Below are positions 1 to 10,649 of a stretch of DNA of 64,000 nucleotides, one piece after another. The position numbers were made by a program, and so were the translations under genes. This stretch comes from Dipteronia dyeriana (taxonomy: Eukaryota; Streptophyta; Magnoliopsida; Sapindales; Sapindaceae): positions 107,567,088 to 107,631,087 of the forward strand of contig CM065300.1 of NCBI GenBank assembly GCA_032871835.1, in the 5' to 3' direction. The notes beneath the pieces were generated by a model. It ran no database searches. It saw nothing but the letters and a program-made list of their open reading frames with translations, and was not told the origin of the DNA. Within the stretch, counting starts at the first letter, position 1. Every line of letters begins with the position of its first letter.

Positions 1-501
1 AACACTTGCGACTATAAGTCCATCATCCATTTCAGTATCGAGATAGATTTCTGATTGTCTTCAAGTGAAAACTTTTATCCATTGACGGTTCTGGATAAAG
101 TATTCTACTGTGATCCTATTCAATGCACCCAGTGCACTAGATTCTTTTGCCTAAAGACACCACACTGTGATGATTTTAGACTCATCACAACATATTTGAT
201 CCCGTTCAAATGCTAGCAACAGAATCTACAACTTTAACAAGATATAGGCGCCCAACCTTTATCTTAAGTTGTCAATATTAATCAAGACTAACTAAATAAT
301 TGTGTCTACCTTATACATATCCAGATATACTAACAATTCTTCTTTTCTTATGGTATTTTGACCTTATGATTATTTACTTTTGATAATTATAATAATAAAC
401 TATAAATGCTATAAGATTTATTAAACTTGAAATCACTTTATTTATATGAAAAGATTGTCAATTACATTATTACACTCTTGCTATCGTGCATAATCCCAAC
501 A
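1..501 (-). repeat. 3' LTR of element A (terminal 500 bp)
   Basis: Aligns throughout with 25957-26455, the 5' LTR of B, and with 5484-5971. It ends in the family terminus cccaaca (TGTTGGG on the minus strand). The rest of the LTR lies left of the window. Confidence 0.85.
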
Positions 502-519
502 TTCTCATACTTAGTCTAT

Positions 520-1090
520 AGCAAATGTGTTATATCTCTTATCCACATATCTCCAAGTGCCCATCAAAACTCTTTTGTGGAAAAGCCTTTATGAAGGGAT
601 CAACTAGATTTTCTACTACCGCGATCTTGGTTATCGTCATGTCTCCCATATACACAATTTCCCTTAAAATGTGATACTTTCTTTTAGTGTGTTTCCATTC
701 TCTCGAATTAGCCACTGCTCCACTATTGTTATAATAGATAGTCATCTGCTTATTCGTATTAGGAACTACTTCTAAGCTAACCAAGAATTGACGGAGCCAG
801 ACAAACTCTTTAGCATCTTCGCATGCGACCACATACCCAGATTCCATGGTGGAATCAGCAATACAAGATTGCTTGATACTCCTCCACAAGACTACCCCTC
901 TTCCTCCTCCTCCTCCTCCAAGTGTAAACATGGATCCTTATGTTCATCTTCTGGTATTAGAATCTGATTGAAAAATAGAGTCAATATACCCAACAAGAAT
1001 TAAATCCACTCTAGAGTATACAAGCATATAATCTCTCGTTCTTCTAAGATACTTGAAAATATGTTTGTATGCTGTCCAGTGATCAGTATC
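520..1090 (-). pseudogene. Element A RNase H domain remnant
   Basis: The minus frame between 931 and 539 shows the typical end of copia pol: WRSIKQSCIADSTMESGYV, then YYNNSGAVANSRE, KRKYHILRE and DPFIKAFPQKSFDGHLE. This is the copia RNase H domain that removes genomic RNA during reverse transcription. Upstream pieces (to about 1090) match the N-terminal part of the domain seen in B at 19567-19788, but in shifted frames. Frameshifts and a run of glycine codons near 905-930 break the frame. It lies directly upstream of the degraded polypurine tract and 3' LTR, as expected for copia pol. Confidence 0.8.
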
Positions 1091-1279
1091 AGGTTTCTAT
1101 TAAAACCTGCTAACTATGCCACCAACAAAATAAATTTGTGGTCTAGTACAAAGCATTACTTACATGAGACTCGTAACTGTCGAGGCATACGGAACCTTAC
1201 TCATGAATTGCTTTTCATACTCATTCTTAGGAACTTGTTCCTAATAAAGTTTGATTCCATGTCTGAAAGGTAACATACC

Positions 1280-2290
1280 TTTCTTGGAATCTTTCATGGA
1301 AAACCTAGATAAGTTATTATCTATGTACGATGCTTGGGATAATGCGGTCGTTCTATTTTTTCTATCCCTTATTACTTGGATATCAAGAATATAACTTGCA
1401 TCTCCTAAGTCCTACATGTCAAATTGTTGTGCTAACCATTCTTTTACTGATGTCAATACACCTATATCGTTTCCAATGAGTAGTATATCATCAACGTAAT
1501 GAACTTGGAAAACTAATTTGTTGACTTTGAACCTTTTTTTTCATCAAGGTTTTCAATAAATCCAAAACTTTTCACAACTTGATTGAACCTTATGTTCCAG
1601 GATCTGGATGCTTGCTTCAATCCATATATGGATTTTGGCAACTTGGACACCTTTTCCTCTTGGACATTTTGGATCCTTCTGTTTGTATCATATATATATG
1701 CTTTTGTCAAGAATTTCATTAAGGAATGTTGTCTTGACGTCCATTTGCCAAATCTCTAGGTCTATAGATGCCGTAACGGATAAGAGTATCATAATAGCAG
1801 AGAAGATTTCCTCATAATCGACATCTTCCTTCTGTCTGTAACCTTTAGCTACCAGTCTAGCTTTAAAGGTTTTAACCTTTCCATCCATTTCTCTCTTCCT
1901 CTTGTATACCCACTTGCAACTGATGGGTTTATCTCTTTAGGCAAGTCTACAAGAGACCAGACTTTGATTTTGAATGTAGACTCATTTTCAGATTGCATTG
2001 CCTTTTGCCAATGGCAACAATCAACATCGTCCATGTTTTCCTTGTACGTGTAAAGATCATCGTCGTCCAGAAGATTCTCCACTGATTCTCCTAGGCCGAT
2101 GTATCTCTCGGGTTGTCTACTAACCCTCCCACTATGACGAGGAATGGTAATTTGTTGATCTATTTTGTGTTGGTGCAAAACTTATAATTGGGCTAGGTTG
2201 TGAAACCTCTTATGGAATTGTATCTCATGAAAGCTCATTCAGGACAATTCTACTTTAAGGCATGACATTATTCATATAGTCATTTTCCAG
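1280..2290 (-). pseudogene. Element A reverse transcriptase remnant
   Basis: Three overlapping minus-strand fragments (2178-1849, 1888-1688, 1719-1513) cover the copia reverse transcriptase. Visible motifs are KARLVAKGYRQKEDVDYEE, IWQMDVKTTFLNE (the catalytic Asp of motif A), KSIYGLKQASRSW and, near 1460-1505, YVDDILLIGN, which holds the catalytic Asp pair. Known function: copies element RNA into DNA inside the virus-like particle. Several frameshifts separate the blocks, including one where the GYTRGREKW segment replaces the expected linker, so no continuous protein is possible. Confidence 0.85.
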
Positions 2291-2326
2291 AAATTTAGTA
2301 TTTGTCAAAATAAATACTTTAAGATC

Positions 2327-3290
2327 TTAAGGACAATAGAAATAATATAATTTGGTTATTTTTGGATACCCTACAAATATGCATATTTCTAAACAGGACT
2401 CCATCTTTTGTCTTTCCTTTAAGAAGTGCGCAGGACATCTAAATATCCTTAAGTATTGTAAACTAGGCTTTCGCCGCCCAGTCCACAACTCATTCGGTGT
2501 TTTAGGAATCGACTTAGATGGTACATCGTTTAGAATGTACATAGCAGTTTGTAAAACATATTCCTAAAAAGAATTAGGAAGCGTTAAATAACTCAACATA
2601 CACCTAACCATGACCAAAAGAGTTTTGTTTCTACTTTATGCCACCCTATTCTATTGAGGTATACCTGGTATAGAAAACTGTGAAAATATTTCATTATCAA
2701 TATGATATTACTGAAACTCACCTGATAGATATTCTCTAACACAATCAGACCTCAAGATTTTTATGTGTTTTTCAAACTGATTTTCTACTTCTGCTAAATG
2801 CTTTGAACATGTCAAAAGCATCTGACTTATCTCACATGAGATACACACAACCAAATCTCAAGAAATCATCAGTGAAAGTGATGAAGTACTTATATCCACC
2901 TCTAGCTAGAATTCTCATAGAACAACACACATTAGTGTGTACTAATCCTAAACATTCAGTGGCTCTTGTGCCTTTGGTTGTGAACAACCTTTTGGTCATC
3001 TTACCTTCCAGACAAGATTCACAAGTTGGTAGATCATCAAAATTTAAGTCACTTAAAGGTTCTTCACTAACCAATATTTTGATCCTGTCAAGGTTAATAT
3101 GACCTAGGCCAAAATGCCATAGGTAGGTTTCATCTTTTGATAATTTTACTTTTTTACGATTAGGTTCTATTGATTCCGTGTCTAACAAGGGAGAGATATT
3201 TCTATGCAAAAAGAATAAACTGTTTTCCAATGTAACTTTGTAAATAATTTTTTCATTCATACTAATAATAAAAGTTTTATTAAAAGTAAC
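2327..3290 (-). pseudogene. Element A integrase remnant
   Basis: The minus frame 3260-2832 carries the copia pre-integrase zinc finger: LWHFGLGHINLDRIK, then CESCLEGKMTKRLF (H-x-H...C-x2-C). The start of the catalytic core follows (GLVHTNV, YKYFITFTDDF), where the first catalytic Asp of the DDE triad has become Asn (HTN for the usual HTD). A distal piece at 2542-2327 contains PNELWTGRRKPSLQYLRIF. The middle of the core is frameshifted. Integrase inserts the element cDNA into host DNA; this copy cannot. Confidence 0.85.
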
Positions 3291-3497
3291 TGAATAACCA
3301 AATTTATTTAAACAAGAAACTGAAATTAAATTCCTCTTGAATTTATGTACATAATAAATGTCTATTAAATCTTAATGCCTAGAAGAATCGAAATTAATTC
3401 TAATATCTTCCACTGTACTAGCAGACACCAATGCTCTGTTGCCTAAATAAAAGTTGAAATCATTCTCATTCAGTCTATTCCTTTCCTGGAACCCCTT

Positions 3498-4166
3498 CTA
3501 TTTTTTATTGACCTTCTTACGGGTCATAACAATAGCAACTTTACCTACCGTATGAATCTCTTGACCGTTGCCTTTCATAAGGATTTTCTTGATAATTTGA
3601 ACATCTTGCAACAGGCCATTCAAGGTGTATTGGTTATTGTTCAAGGTGTATTCCAACCTGAACTGATCAAAAGAATCTGAAAGTATGTCAACAATCATGT
3701 CAATTTTTGTCTTATTATCTATCTCAGTACAATTGGGTTCAGCAACGTTGAGATGTCCTATGACTTACATCATGTGATCTTTCATAGCCTGTCTACGTTT
3801 CATCCTAACATCCATGAAAGTTGTCACTGCCACTCTCTTCGTCATCCTAGACTTCATAGCAAACATCTCTTCCAGAGACAACATTATATCGGCAGTAGTC
3901 TTCATTCCTTCATGTTGCTAATGCAACAGGTCAGAAAAGGTTGCCATAATGTAAAATTTAGCCATCTCATTTGAAGACTTCCACTGCTGATACTCATCTC
4001 TTTGCTTCTTATTAGTTTCAATAGTAGGAGTTGGTGGTTTAGGAGTAGATAAATCAAACATATGTTTTTTAGCTTACAATAACAACCCAATTTTCCTTTT
4101 CCATTCGACATAATTATCATCAGTTAAAGTATTATCTTTTAGGATGTTGATTAGAGATAGGGTCAT
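3498..4166 (-). pseudogene. Element A gag remnant (zinc knuckle and protease site deleted)
   Basis: The capsid-like gag probably starts at the ATG whose complement is 4164-4166. The same start is seen in B at 22733, followed by SLINILKDNTLTDDNYVEWK, a typical copia gag N-terminus. Frameshifts follow near 4100 and 3750. The distal piece (3698-3498) reads IVDILSDSFDQFRLEY and ends GNGQEIHTVGKVAIVMTRKK. It then runs through a TAG straight into a protease C-terminal stretch near 3485. Compared with fragment I, 228 bp (76 codons) are missing here, removing the CCHC knuckle and the DSG active site. B has the same junction. Confidence 0.75.
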
Positions 4167-5374
4167 GATTTATTTATAATAACAAAAATTATATATGCAA
4201 TCATGATAAATCACTTTCGAATATTTATCTTGAAATACATAAAATAATTCAATCGTAAAATTCAACGGTGATCCAAAACCCGTAAATGTCATGCATCCTT
4301 TGGGAGTTCGCACCACTTACTAGTTGGATTAGGTCCCACCTAATTGTTAGCATAACAACTAGCGTTTTCAAATTTAGCCTTGAAATTTTATTAACAAAAA
4401 CTCTTGGGAGGATATTAAAAAAATCGCATTGAATGTGTTACCAAGTTATCGACGTTCAATATATTCCCTCATGAATATCCCATCATTGGGAGTAGATATC
4501 GTTTGGGTTAATTATCTAGTCTATCCTTGTACGGAAGTATCTTACTAAATTTCAATCAAGAATACCCCTTGGGGGTTATTACAGGAAACATAAAGCTCAA
4601 CTAAACTTTGCAACAACAGGTGTTCCAAAACACCTTCTCCCACGCAATAATTTAAGGTGTGTGATCGAATTCTATGAAATGATTTACCGAGTTATCTAGA
4701 CGCCAACTAGATACCTAAACCATTCAATGCATGTTCAAACCAAAAGAGATATATGAGTGGCACTCCTATTCTATATGGCATGTTACCAAAAAATGACTAA
4801 CATTGCAATATTTACGAAAATATAAATAGCCATAATTTTGGTCCATCCTAGAAAAACTCATAAATCAAAAATTTAGGAATGAAAATACTCCTTCTAGGTG
4901 AGCAAGTCTTCATGCGTTCATTGTTTGTTCACCCCTTGGCTGCATCCCATGGGCATGCACACTACACAACCCCATAAAAGGCTGCGATGCGCAGCCCATG
5001 GCTTCCATAGGGCTTCCGTGTGTAGCCCATGCCACAAAAATCATGGTCGCGTGTTCATTCGCACACACGCTTGCTCCAGTTTCTTCCAATTCTTCAAACC
5101 TTTGAGTCTTCGATACTTGAATGTATTACAGCTGTATTTTAAATAATAAAGTACGATAATTTTTTTTAATTAAAACTATTGCAACATTTGTAATACAATA
5201 TAGTGTAATTTTTTTTAATACAGTATTTTTATTACAATTGCAAAATAAATAAAAAACTTAGTAACTATCAATAAGGAAATTATGGCGATGATAGACCACC
5301 CTTCTTGTTACAATCCCAAAACAAAAATACATTGAAATTATAGGACCAAAATTGAGCAAATACAATCCACATAT

Positions 5375-5435
<61 letters not shown>

Positions 5436-5483
5436 CCAAACATTCAAATGTAAATATATATGCAAATACCTAGAGTGCCATCA
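4167..5483 (-). other. Element A untranslated leader with microsatellite
   Basis: Noncoding stretch between gag and the primer-site region, colinear with 22734-24130 of B. It contains a GC-richer patch (4900-5050) with repeated cagcccatgg-like words and, near its end, a microsatellite. Small open frames here are not conserved between A and B and are not called as genes. Confidence 0.7.
5376..5436. repeat. (CA)n followed by (TA)n microsatellite
   Basis: About 19 CA units run directly into about 11 TA units. B has a pure AT tract at the equivalent place (23994-24054), so the simple repeat was part of the family leader and has diverged separately. Confidence 0.95.
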
Positions 5484-5971
5484 CTTTTTATCAATTATCT
5501 CAGGATTGAGAAAGACTCTCCAATTGTTTTCAAGTAAAAACTTTTATCCATTGACGGTTCTGGATAAAGTATATCATTGTGATACTATTCAATACACCCA
5601 GTGCACTAGATTCTTTTGACCAAAGACGTCACACTTTGATGATTTTAGACTCATCGTAACACATATGATCCCATTCAAATGCTAACAAAGAATCTACAAC
5701 TTTCACAAGATAAATGCACCCAACCTTTATCTTAAGATATGAATATTATTCAACACTAACTAAAGAATTGTGTCTACCTCATACATATCTAGATGTACGA
5801 ACAATTCTTCTTTTCTCATAGTCTTTTGACCTTATGAGTATTTACTTTTGACAATCATAATAATTAAACTATAAATGCTATAAGATTTGTTAAACTACAA
5901 AATCACTTTATTAATATGTGAAGATTGTCAAATACATTATTAAACTCTTGCTATTGAGCATAATCCCAACA
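5484..5971 (-). repeat. Truncated 5' LTR of element A
   Basis: Matches the outer 490 bp of the LTR (1-501 and 25976-26455) and ends with cccaaca at 5971. The inner part of the LTR and the primer site are deleted; the junction lies near 5484, where the leader switches to LTR sequence. Confidence 0.85.
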
Positions 5972-6652
5972 CTCTCATATAAGGTATTACTATCTCTCAC
6001 ACCTTGAGCATAATTCTCTTCAACTCTAATTTGCACTCGGCTTCACTCTATTTCTTCCTCTTAGATTCCTAATGTTCACAAAAGCTTGAAATTTTTGGCC
6101 TTTGCGACAATTTAAAAATTTTGGACCCAAAACAACTAATTTGACTGAAAACATAAAAAAAAAATGACTCAAAGCACAAAAGATGACTTGACAAAAGCAT
6201 TTGCACCAAACCCAACATTGTCCTCACTGTTGAAGACAAGAGAGTTCAGCTCAGCGACGCACACCTGACTCGACTCAAAATACAAAAACCTAGGCACTAA
6301 GCATGCACAATCAATGGCCAACAAAATAGAAGACTCAAAAAAGGCTCATAAAAAATAAGGCATTCTAAGTAAATATGGCAATTAAGTTCAAAGTGACATA
6401 AAATCATTCTCGAAAACTACATCACGCATTTACCCAAATGATGGAATGTGGATATAACAATTCCCAAACCGAATCTATCTATATGCATCAAGACCTATAC
6501 AAAATGTCAGTAATCAAAACCACCCCCAAACCAAATGGTGCTATATACTCAAAGTTAAAAACCACTACACTCACATAGGCATTCAATGGAGCCTTTGGCT
6601 CATCTCATCATCCAAATATGATTAATCCTTTGAAAATCAAAAATGTAGTCAA
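5972..6652 (-). other. Left internal part of gypsy-like element G
   Basis: No convincing reading frame. Phrases such as the block around 6200-6240 (cattgtcctcactgttgaagac) resemble the noncoding interior of large non-autonomous plant gypsy-like elements. Its last five bases, gtcaa (6648-6652), recur at 26456-26460, showing that this sequence was continuous with 26456 onward before B inserted. Confidence 0.5.
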
Positions 6653-7153
6653 TGTAGGGAAAAATCGGTTCAAAACGCGGTGGAAGCGTAAAATTAGGGT
6701 TTGACATATTTAAAAAATTTCCCTTTAAAAGAAAGAACCTTAACCCTAGGTTAATTAACTTATATTAAAAGTATCATACCTTTTCTCGTGAAGATTGAAC
6801 TACCACCAAATTGAATATGCAAGATCTTCCAATCTAGTCACGAACGTAAATCACCTAAGAGAGTGGGCTCCCTTTCTTTCAATTGTATACCTAAGGATGG
6901 AAACAAACAAAATCTCTTTCTTTTGTTAGCCACAATAATCCTACAATGGAAAACAAAAAGACGTTCGGTCACTTGTGAATTATCAATCTATTTGTTTGAA
7001 ACTCGCGTGAACTCGATTTGATTTTTGTACACAAAACCCTTTTTATGTAAAGGATACTAGTGCACTATCGAAGATAAAAACGTTCCACATTTCTCTTCTC
7101 CTCAGTTGAATTCAATACACAATATCCTTGAGTTGGTCGAATTTTGTCTTGAG
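6653..7153 (-). repeat. 3' LTR of B, piece 1
   Basis: Colinear with 24197-24710 of the intact LTR. It starts TGTAGG after the target duplication gtcaa and is interrupted at 7153 by C (duplicated site ttgag). Confidence 0.92.
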
Positions 7154-9429
7154 TGAAAGTTCCCTAGAAACGTGTGTCTATACCTAGAGGGGGGTGAATA
7201 GGTTTTAATCAAGTTAATTACAAATTTTTCTTGATTAGTCAATATTCAAAATTCACCCAATAAAACAAACATACAATATCAAGTGTAAAGTGAGAAAATA
7301 TAAACAACACAAGATGTATACGTGGAAACCCTCCAAATGGGAAAAACCACAGGTTGTTAAGTGCGACACACTTTGTCACAGAAATCCACTATATGAATAA
7401 AAGGTTACACCCTCAAGTGATTCTCGGACTCTCACTCTCGACAACATCAGGCTATGGACACCGCCACTCACCACTCCTGGTTCAGTCCCTAGTGACATCC
7501 CCTGATACACTACTCTTGGCGCGAACGCCTCCTACTCTACACCCATGGGCCTTTTACAGTGGCACCAAACCAATTTGCTTGTCAACCCACCCTTTGTTAC
7601 AAGACTTCCTTTGCTTGTGCAACTTCACACCGAAACCACAAGACTTAACCTCAATGAAGAGTTAACAACCAATGTGAATATGTAAAAATATTCTAAATGC
7701 AAATAATGCTAGGCAACACTAAATGCTTATCTAGGAATTTAAAGAATGTCACTAAGTGCAATTCCTAAATATCAATGTCTAAATGAATGTTCATAAAGAC
7801 TTAACTAGATATAGTTATGCAACATTATATCCTAGTTATCAAACAAGGCCATTTCAAAATATGTTGGCATTAAGCATGGCATGGTCATTAAATGCAATCA
7901 TCAAAATGCAATCAATATGACCTAATTAGCTAGAGGCAACAATGACCTAAATGCTAGCTATCACAAAAGCCATATCAACACAAGTTGTCATTAAGCATGG
8001 CAAGGACTATAATGCAATCGCAAAATGCAATCAATGAGTCCTAATCAATAATGTCTAAATGCAATGCATAAAGACTTAGCAAGAAGGGTAAAAATGTCCT
8101 AAATTCAAGCTATCAACAAACAAACCCAATCATGTTATCAAGACTCAAAAATATATGCAATAAACTATGGTCTAGGTATTTAATCATGCAATAAACACCT
8201 AATCTAGAGTAAGAAGAACAATAAAAGATATTCAATGAAGTTCTTACTTACCTAGTCATGAAACCAAGAACACCCATGCTTATATGATGAAGAATGATGC
8301 AAGATGGAGATGGGTTTTGGGTTTGGAGAGTTAATCAACCTTTAATGAAGCTCTCTCTCTCAAGAAACTCTCTCTCTCACTCTAGGGTTCGTTTTTGTGA
8401 GTCATTATTATGAAGAAGATGAGTTAAGGATGTATTTATAATGCCCAAGTGAAATGACATCGTTTTGGATGAATAAAACCAAGTTTTGTCATGACCGTTG
8501 TGCATGTCGCGGCCTAGGAAAGTGTCCAGACCACGGTCTGCACAGCAAGGCATGGCTGGACATTACCGCCGCCTAGGTCGCTGGCTAGGCATGGCACCAA
8601 AAGCGGTCTAGGCCGCGGTACACGCCAGACAGCACAACAGCTCTAGCTTCGAGCGATCCAAAACATGACCAAACGACATCCAAACCTTTCGTATAATATA
8701 CCGTTAGAAAGGTATGGAAGTCTACTTTCTACTCCAACTTACAAAACATGATTTGGATGTATGTATAAAAAGTTATGGTTATTTTAGTGACGAAAGGTCA
8801 AAAACTGACAACAACAGAGATGCCCTGTTTTTGTGGTCACTTTGTAGATTTCAAAACCAATCCAAACCGGTCATGAAATATTACGAATAATATACCGTTC
8901 GAAAGGTATGGGTGTCTAGTTTTTAGAAATTTGAAAACTCATTTTGAATCATTTTTGCAAAAGATATGATCACAAGACCATACAAAGGTTAGTTTTGAAA
9001 AACATTTAAATCATTGAAATACACTCTTTTGAAACTAGACACCTTACTCCTTATAACCAAACCAAGAGAAGAATAAGACCTTCTCATATGGTAACTCAAC
9101 GCGCTAAAACAAGCACACCATCGTGCAAGCGCAAACACAATACAATACCACACTTAAATCTACAAATGAAGTGCAAGTGTGATTGTGAAGAGATACACAC
9201 ATATAAACAATATCAACACAAATGCAAGATCAACAAAACATGCATGAGGTGTGTGTGTGCACCTAAACTCTTCAAGAGACAAAGTCAAGTGAATATACCT
9301 TTTGCTCTTGAAGTCATGGAGATGCTTGGAAGCTTGCCAATGAGGTCCTAAGCTACCCATTACACAATCAGCCCCAATGTGGTGTAGTTTGTCATGAAAT
9401 AAGCCAATCATAAAATTGAGGTTCTTACA
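7154..9429 (-). repeat. 3' LTR of element C
   Basis: Direct repeat of 12343-14601, highly similar over its whole length with small indels. It includes a (CT)n stretch (8342-8372), a TATA box (8433-8440), a GC-rich island (8505-8640) and two copies of a palindromic ATACC...GGTAT block (8695-8717, 8889-8911). Small open frames in it recur in the other LTR only because the LTRs are duplicates. Confidence 0.95.
8433..8440 (-). promoter_or_regulatory. TATA box of C LTR (TATAAATA)
   Basis: TATAAATA on the minus strand, upstream of the (CT)n leader of the LTR, the expected place for the U3/R boundary. The equivalent octamer in the 5' LTR (13604-13611) reads TAGAAATA, so the LTR that would drive C itself has lost the consensus. 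Confidence 0.6.
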
Positions 9430-9445
9430 ATCTCCCCCTTTGGCT
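9430..9445 (-). other. Polypurine tract of element C
   Basis: Minus-strand GCCAAAGGGGGAGAT directly next to the 3' LTR start; it primes plus-strand DNA synthesis. Two further purine tracts lie at about 9781-9796 and 9814-9824. Confidence 0.8.
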
Positions 9446-10649
9446 ATTTCATGACAAAACAACAACTCAAATAAATCCTCACAAAACAAAAAATAATCTA
9501 GTGTTCATGAAAGTCCATTCTACGTTACAAAAAGAGATACCTAAGAATCTAAGTCTTGAAGGTCTTCAATCTCTTTGTAGATCATCATAACTACACATAA
9601 AAGCAAGAAAGAACTTTCCAAGAACAAGTGCATGTGAGGTGAACAAACATAAAAAGCAATTGCACTCAATAAAGCAATATTATAAACAAATGCATGTGCA
9701 ATGCTCCCTGTAAATGGGTTACTCTCTCTCAAACTCTCTCCCCAAAGTATAACCAATGCTCCCTCTATATTTCTCAAGACTTCTCCCCCTTTTTGTCATG
9801 AGATAGGCAAAGGAGCTCCCCCTATCGGGTTGCTTTAGCAAAGAGAGCTATTCGCACAAGAACATTGCATAATCATATACACGAACTTTATGAAACTTAA
9901 ATAATTGAGAGAGATTTAAGGAGTTTTATTTAAAGAAAAATGTGTGACAAGGATGCTCTGCATGCAAGACATGTTGCATTCAAATCCAAAACAAATGGTA
10001 TTTGGCAAAGCAAACATCAAAAGGGTTTCCAAAAGAATTCAAACCAATTTGTACCCTTTTGTCATAAGCAAACAAGATATAGTTTTAAAAATTTGAAAAT
10101 AAAGCAACTATATCAATCCTTAAAGGAAAATCAATACATGAGTGACTGTTGCACCCTTTTTGATTTTTCTGGATAACTATCCATATGATAGTAGTCTTGT
10201 TTAACCATTAAGATAAGAGAGAAGACTAATTTGGATATAAAATCCTTATTAATTGCATGGATACAAGCTCCTTATTGATTAGCCCTCTCATTTGCACTCA
10301 CACACATTTGCATTAAAGCAATCAAACTCAATTCATGCATATCATTTTAAAGCATGTCATTAAAAACAAGTTCACATGTCATGGAGAAAAATTATAGGTC
10401 ATTCACATGTACTTTTCCAATTAAATCTCCTAGTCCAAAAATGCATGTTTGAACATAAATATGATATGGATTGCAGACAAAGCAATGTTGCACACTTATT
10501 AAAGAAAAATATACAAGCATATATGTGCAACCAAGAATCTCAAGCAATTATTAAAGGAGCATCAAATTAATCAACTTTTTACACATAGCAGATCATGCAA
10601 GTTTGCTCTCTTTGCTTGAGCTCCTCAAATGGGGTCAAATCCAACCAAG
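9446..10649 (-). other. Noncoding 3' region of element C
   Basis: About 1.2 kb between the gag end and the polypurine tract. No conserved frame. It holds two extra polypurine runs near 9781 and 9814 flanking a tcatgagataggcaaagg segment that resembles the sequence beside the main tract. D has the same arrangement around 54190-54320. Confidence 0.7.

Larger units (their letters stand above)
1..5971 (-). mobile_element. Copia LTR retrotransposon A (partial, decayed)
   Basis: Minus-strand Ty1/copia element, entered at the left edge inside its 3' LTR. Order on the minus strand is truncated 5' LTR (5484-5971), leader, gag, integrase, reverse transcriptase, RNase H, 3' LTR (1-501). It is colinear with element B, which confirms the boundaries. 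The primer-binding site and about 1.8 kb of the 5' LTR are missing: the leader (to about 5483) joins directly to the middle of the LTR. The polypurine tract next to the 3' LTR is also degraded. Every reading frame is broken, so this is a dead copy. The right flank (from 5972) belongs to element G. Confidence 0.85.

Noticed and set aside
5258..5465. Two frames with long Cys-Val runs
   Set aside because: Translation of the (CA)n/(TA)n microsatellite.
7354..7665. 103-codon frame, Pro/Ser/Leu-rich
   Set aside because: Inside the C 3' LTR and broken at the matching place in the 5' LTR (12580-12830).
9088..9351. Cys-rich 87-codon frame conserved at 14245-14523 (92 codons)
   Set aside because: The two frames are the same place in the two LTRs of C. 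Their similarity is explained by LTR duplication; no start context or homology supports a peptide. The reverse frames at 9160-9489 and 14332-14583 are likewise shadows.
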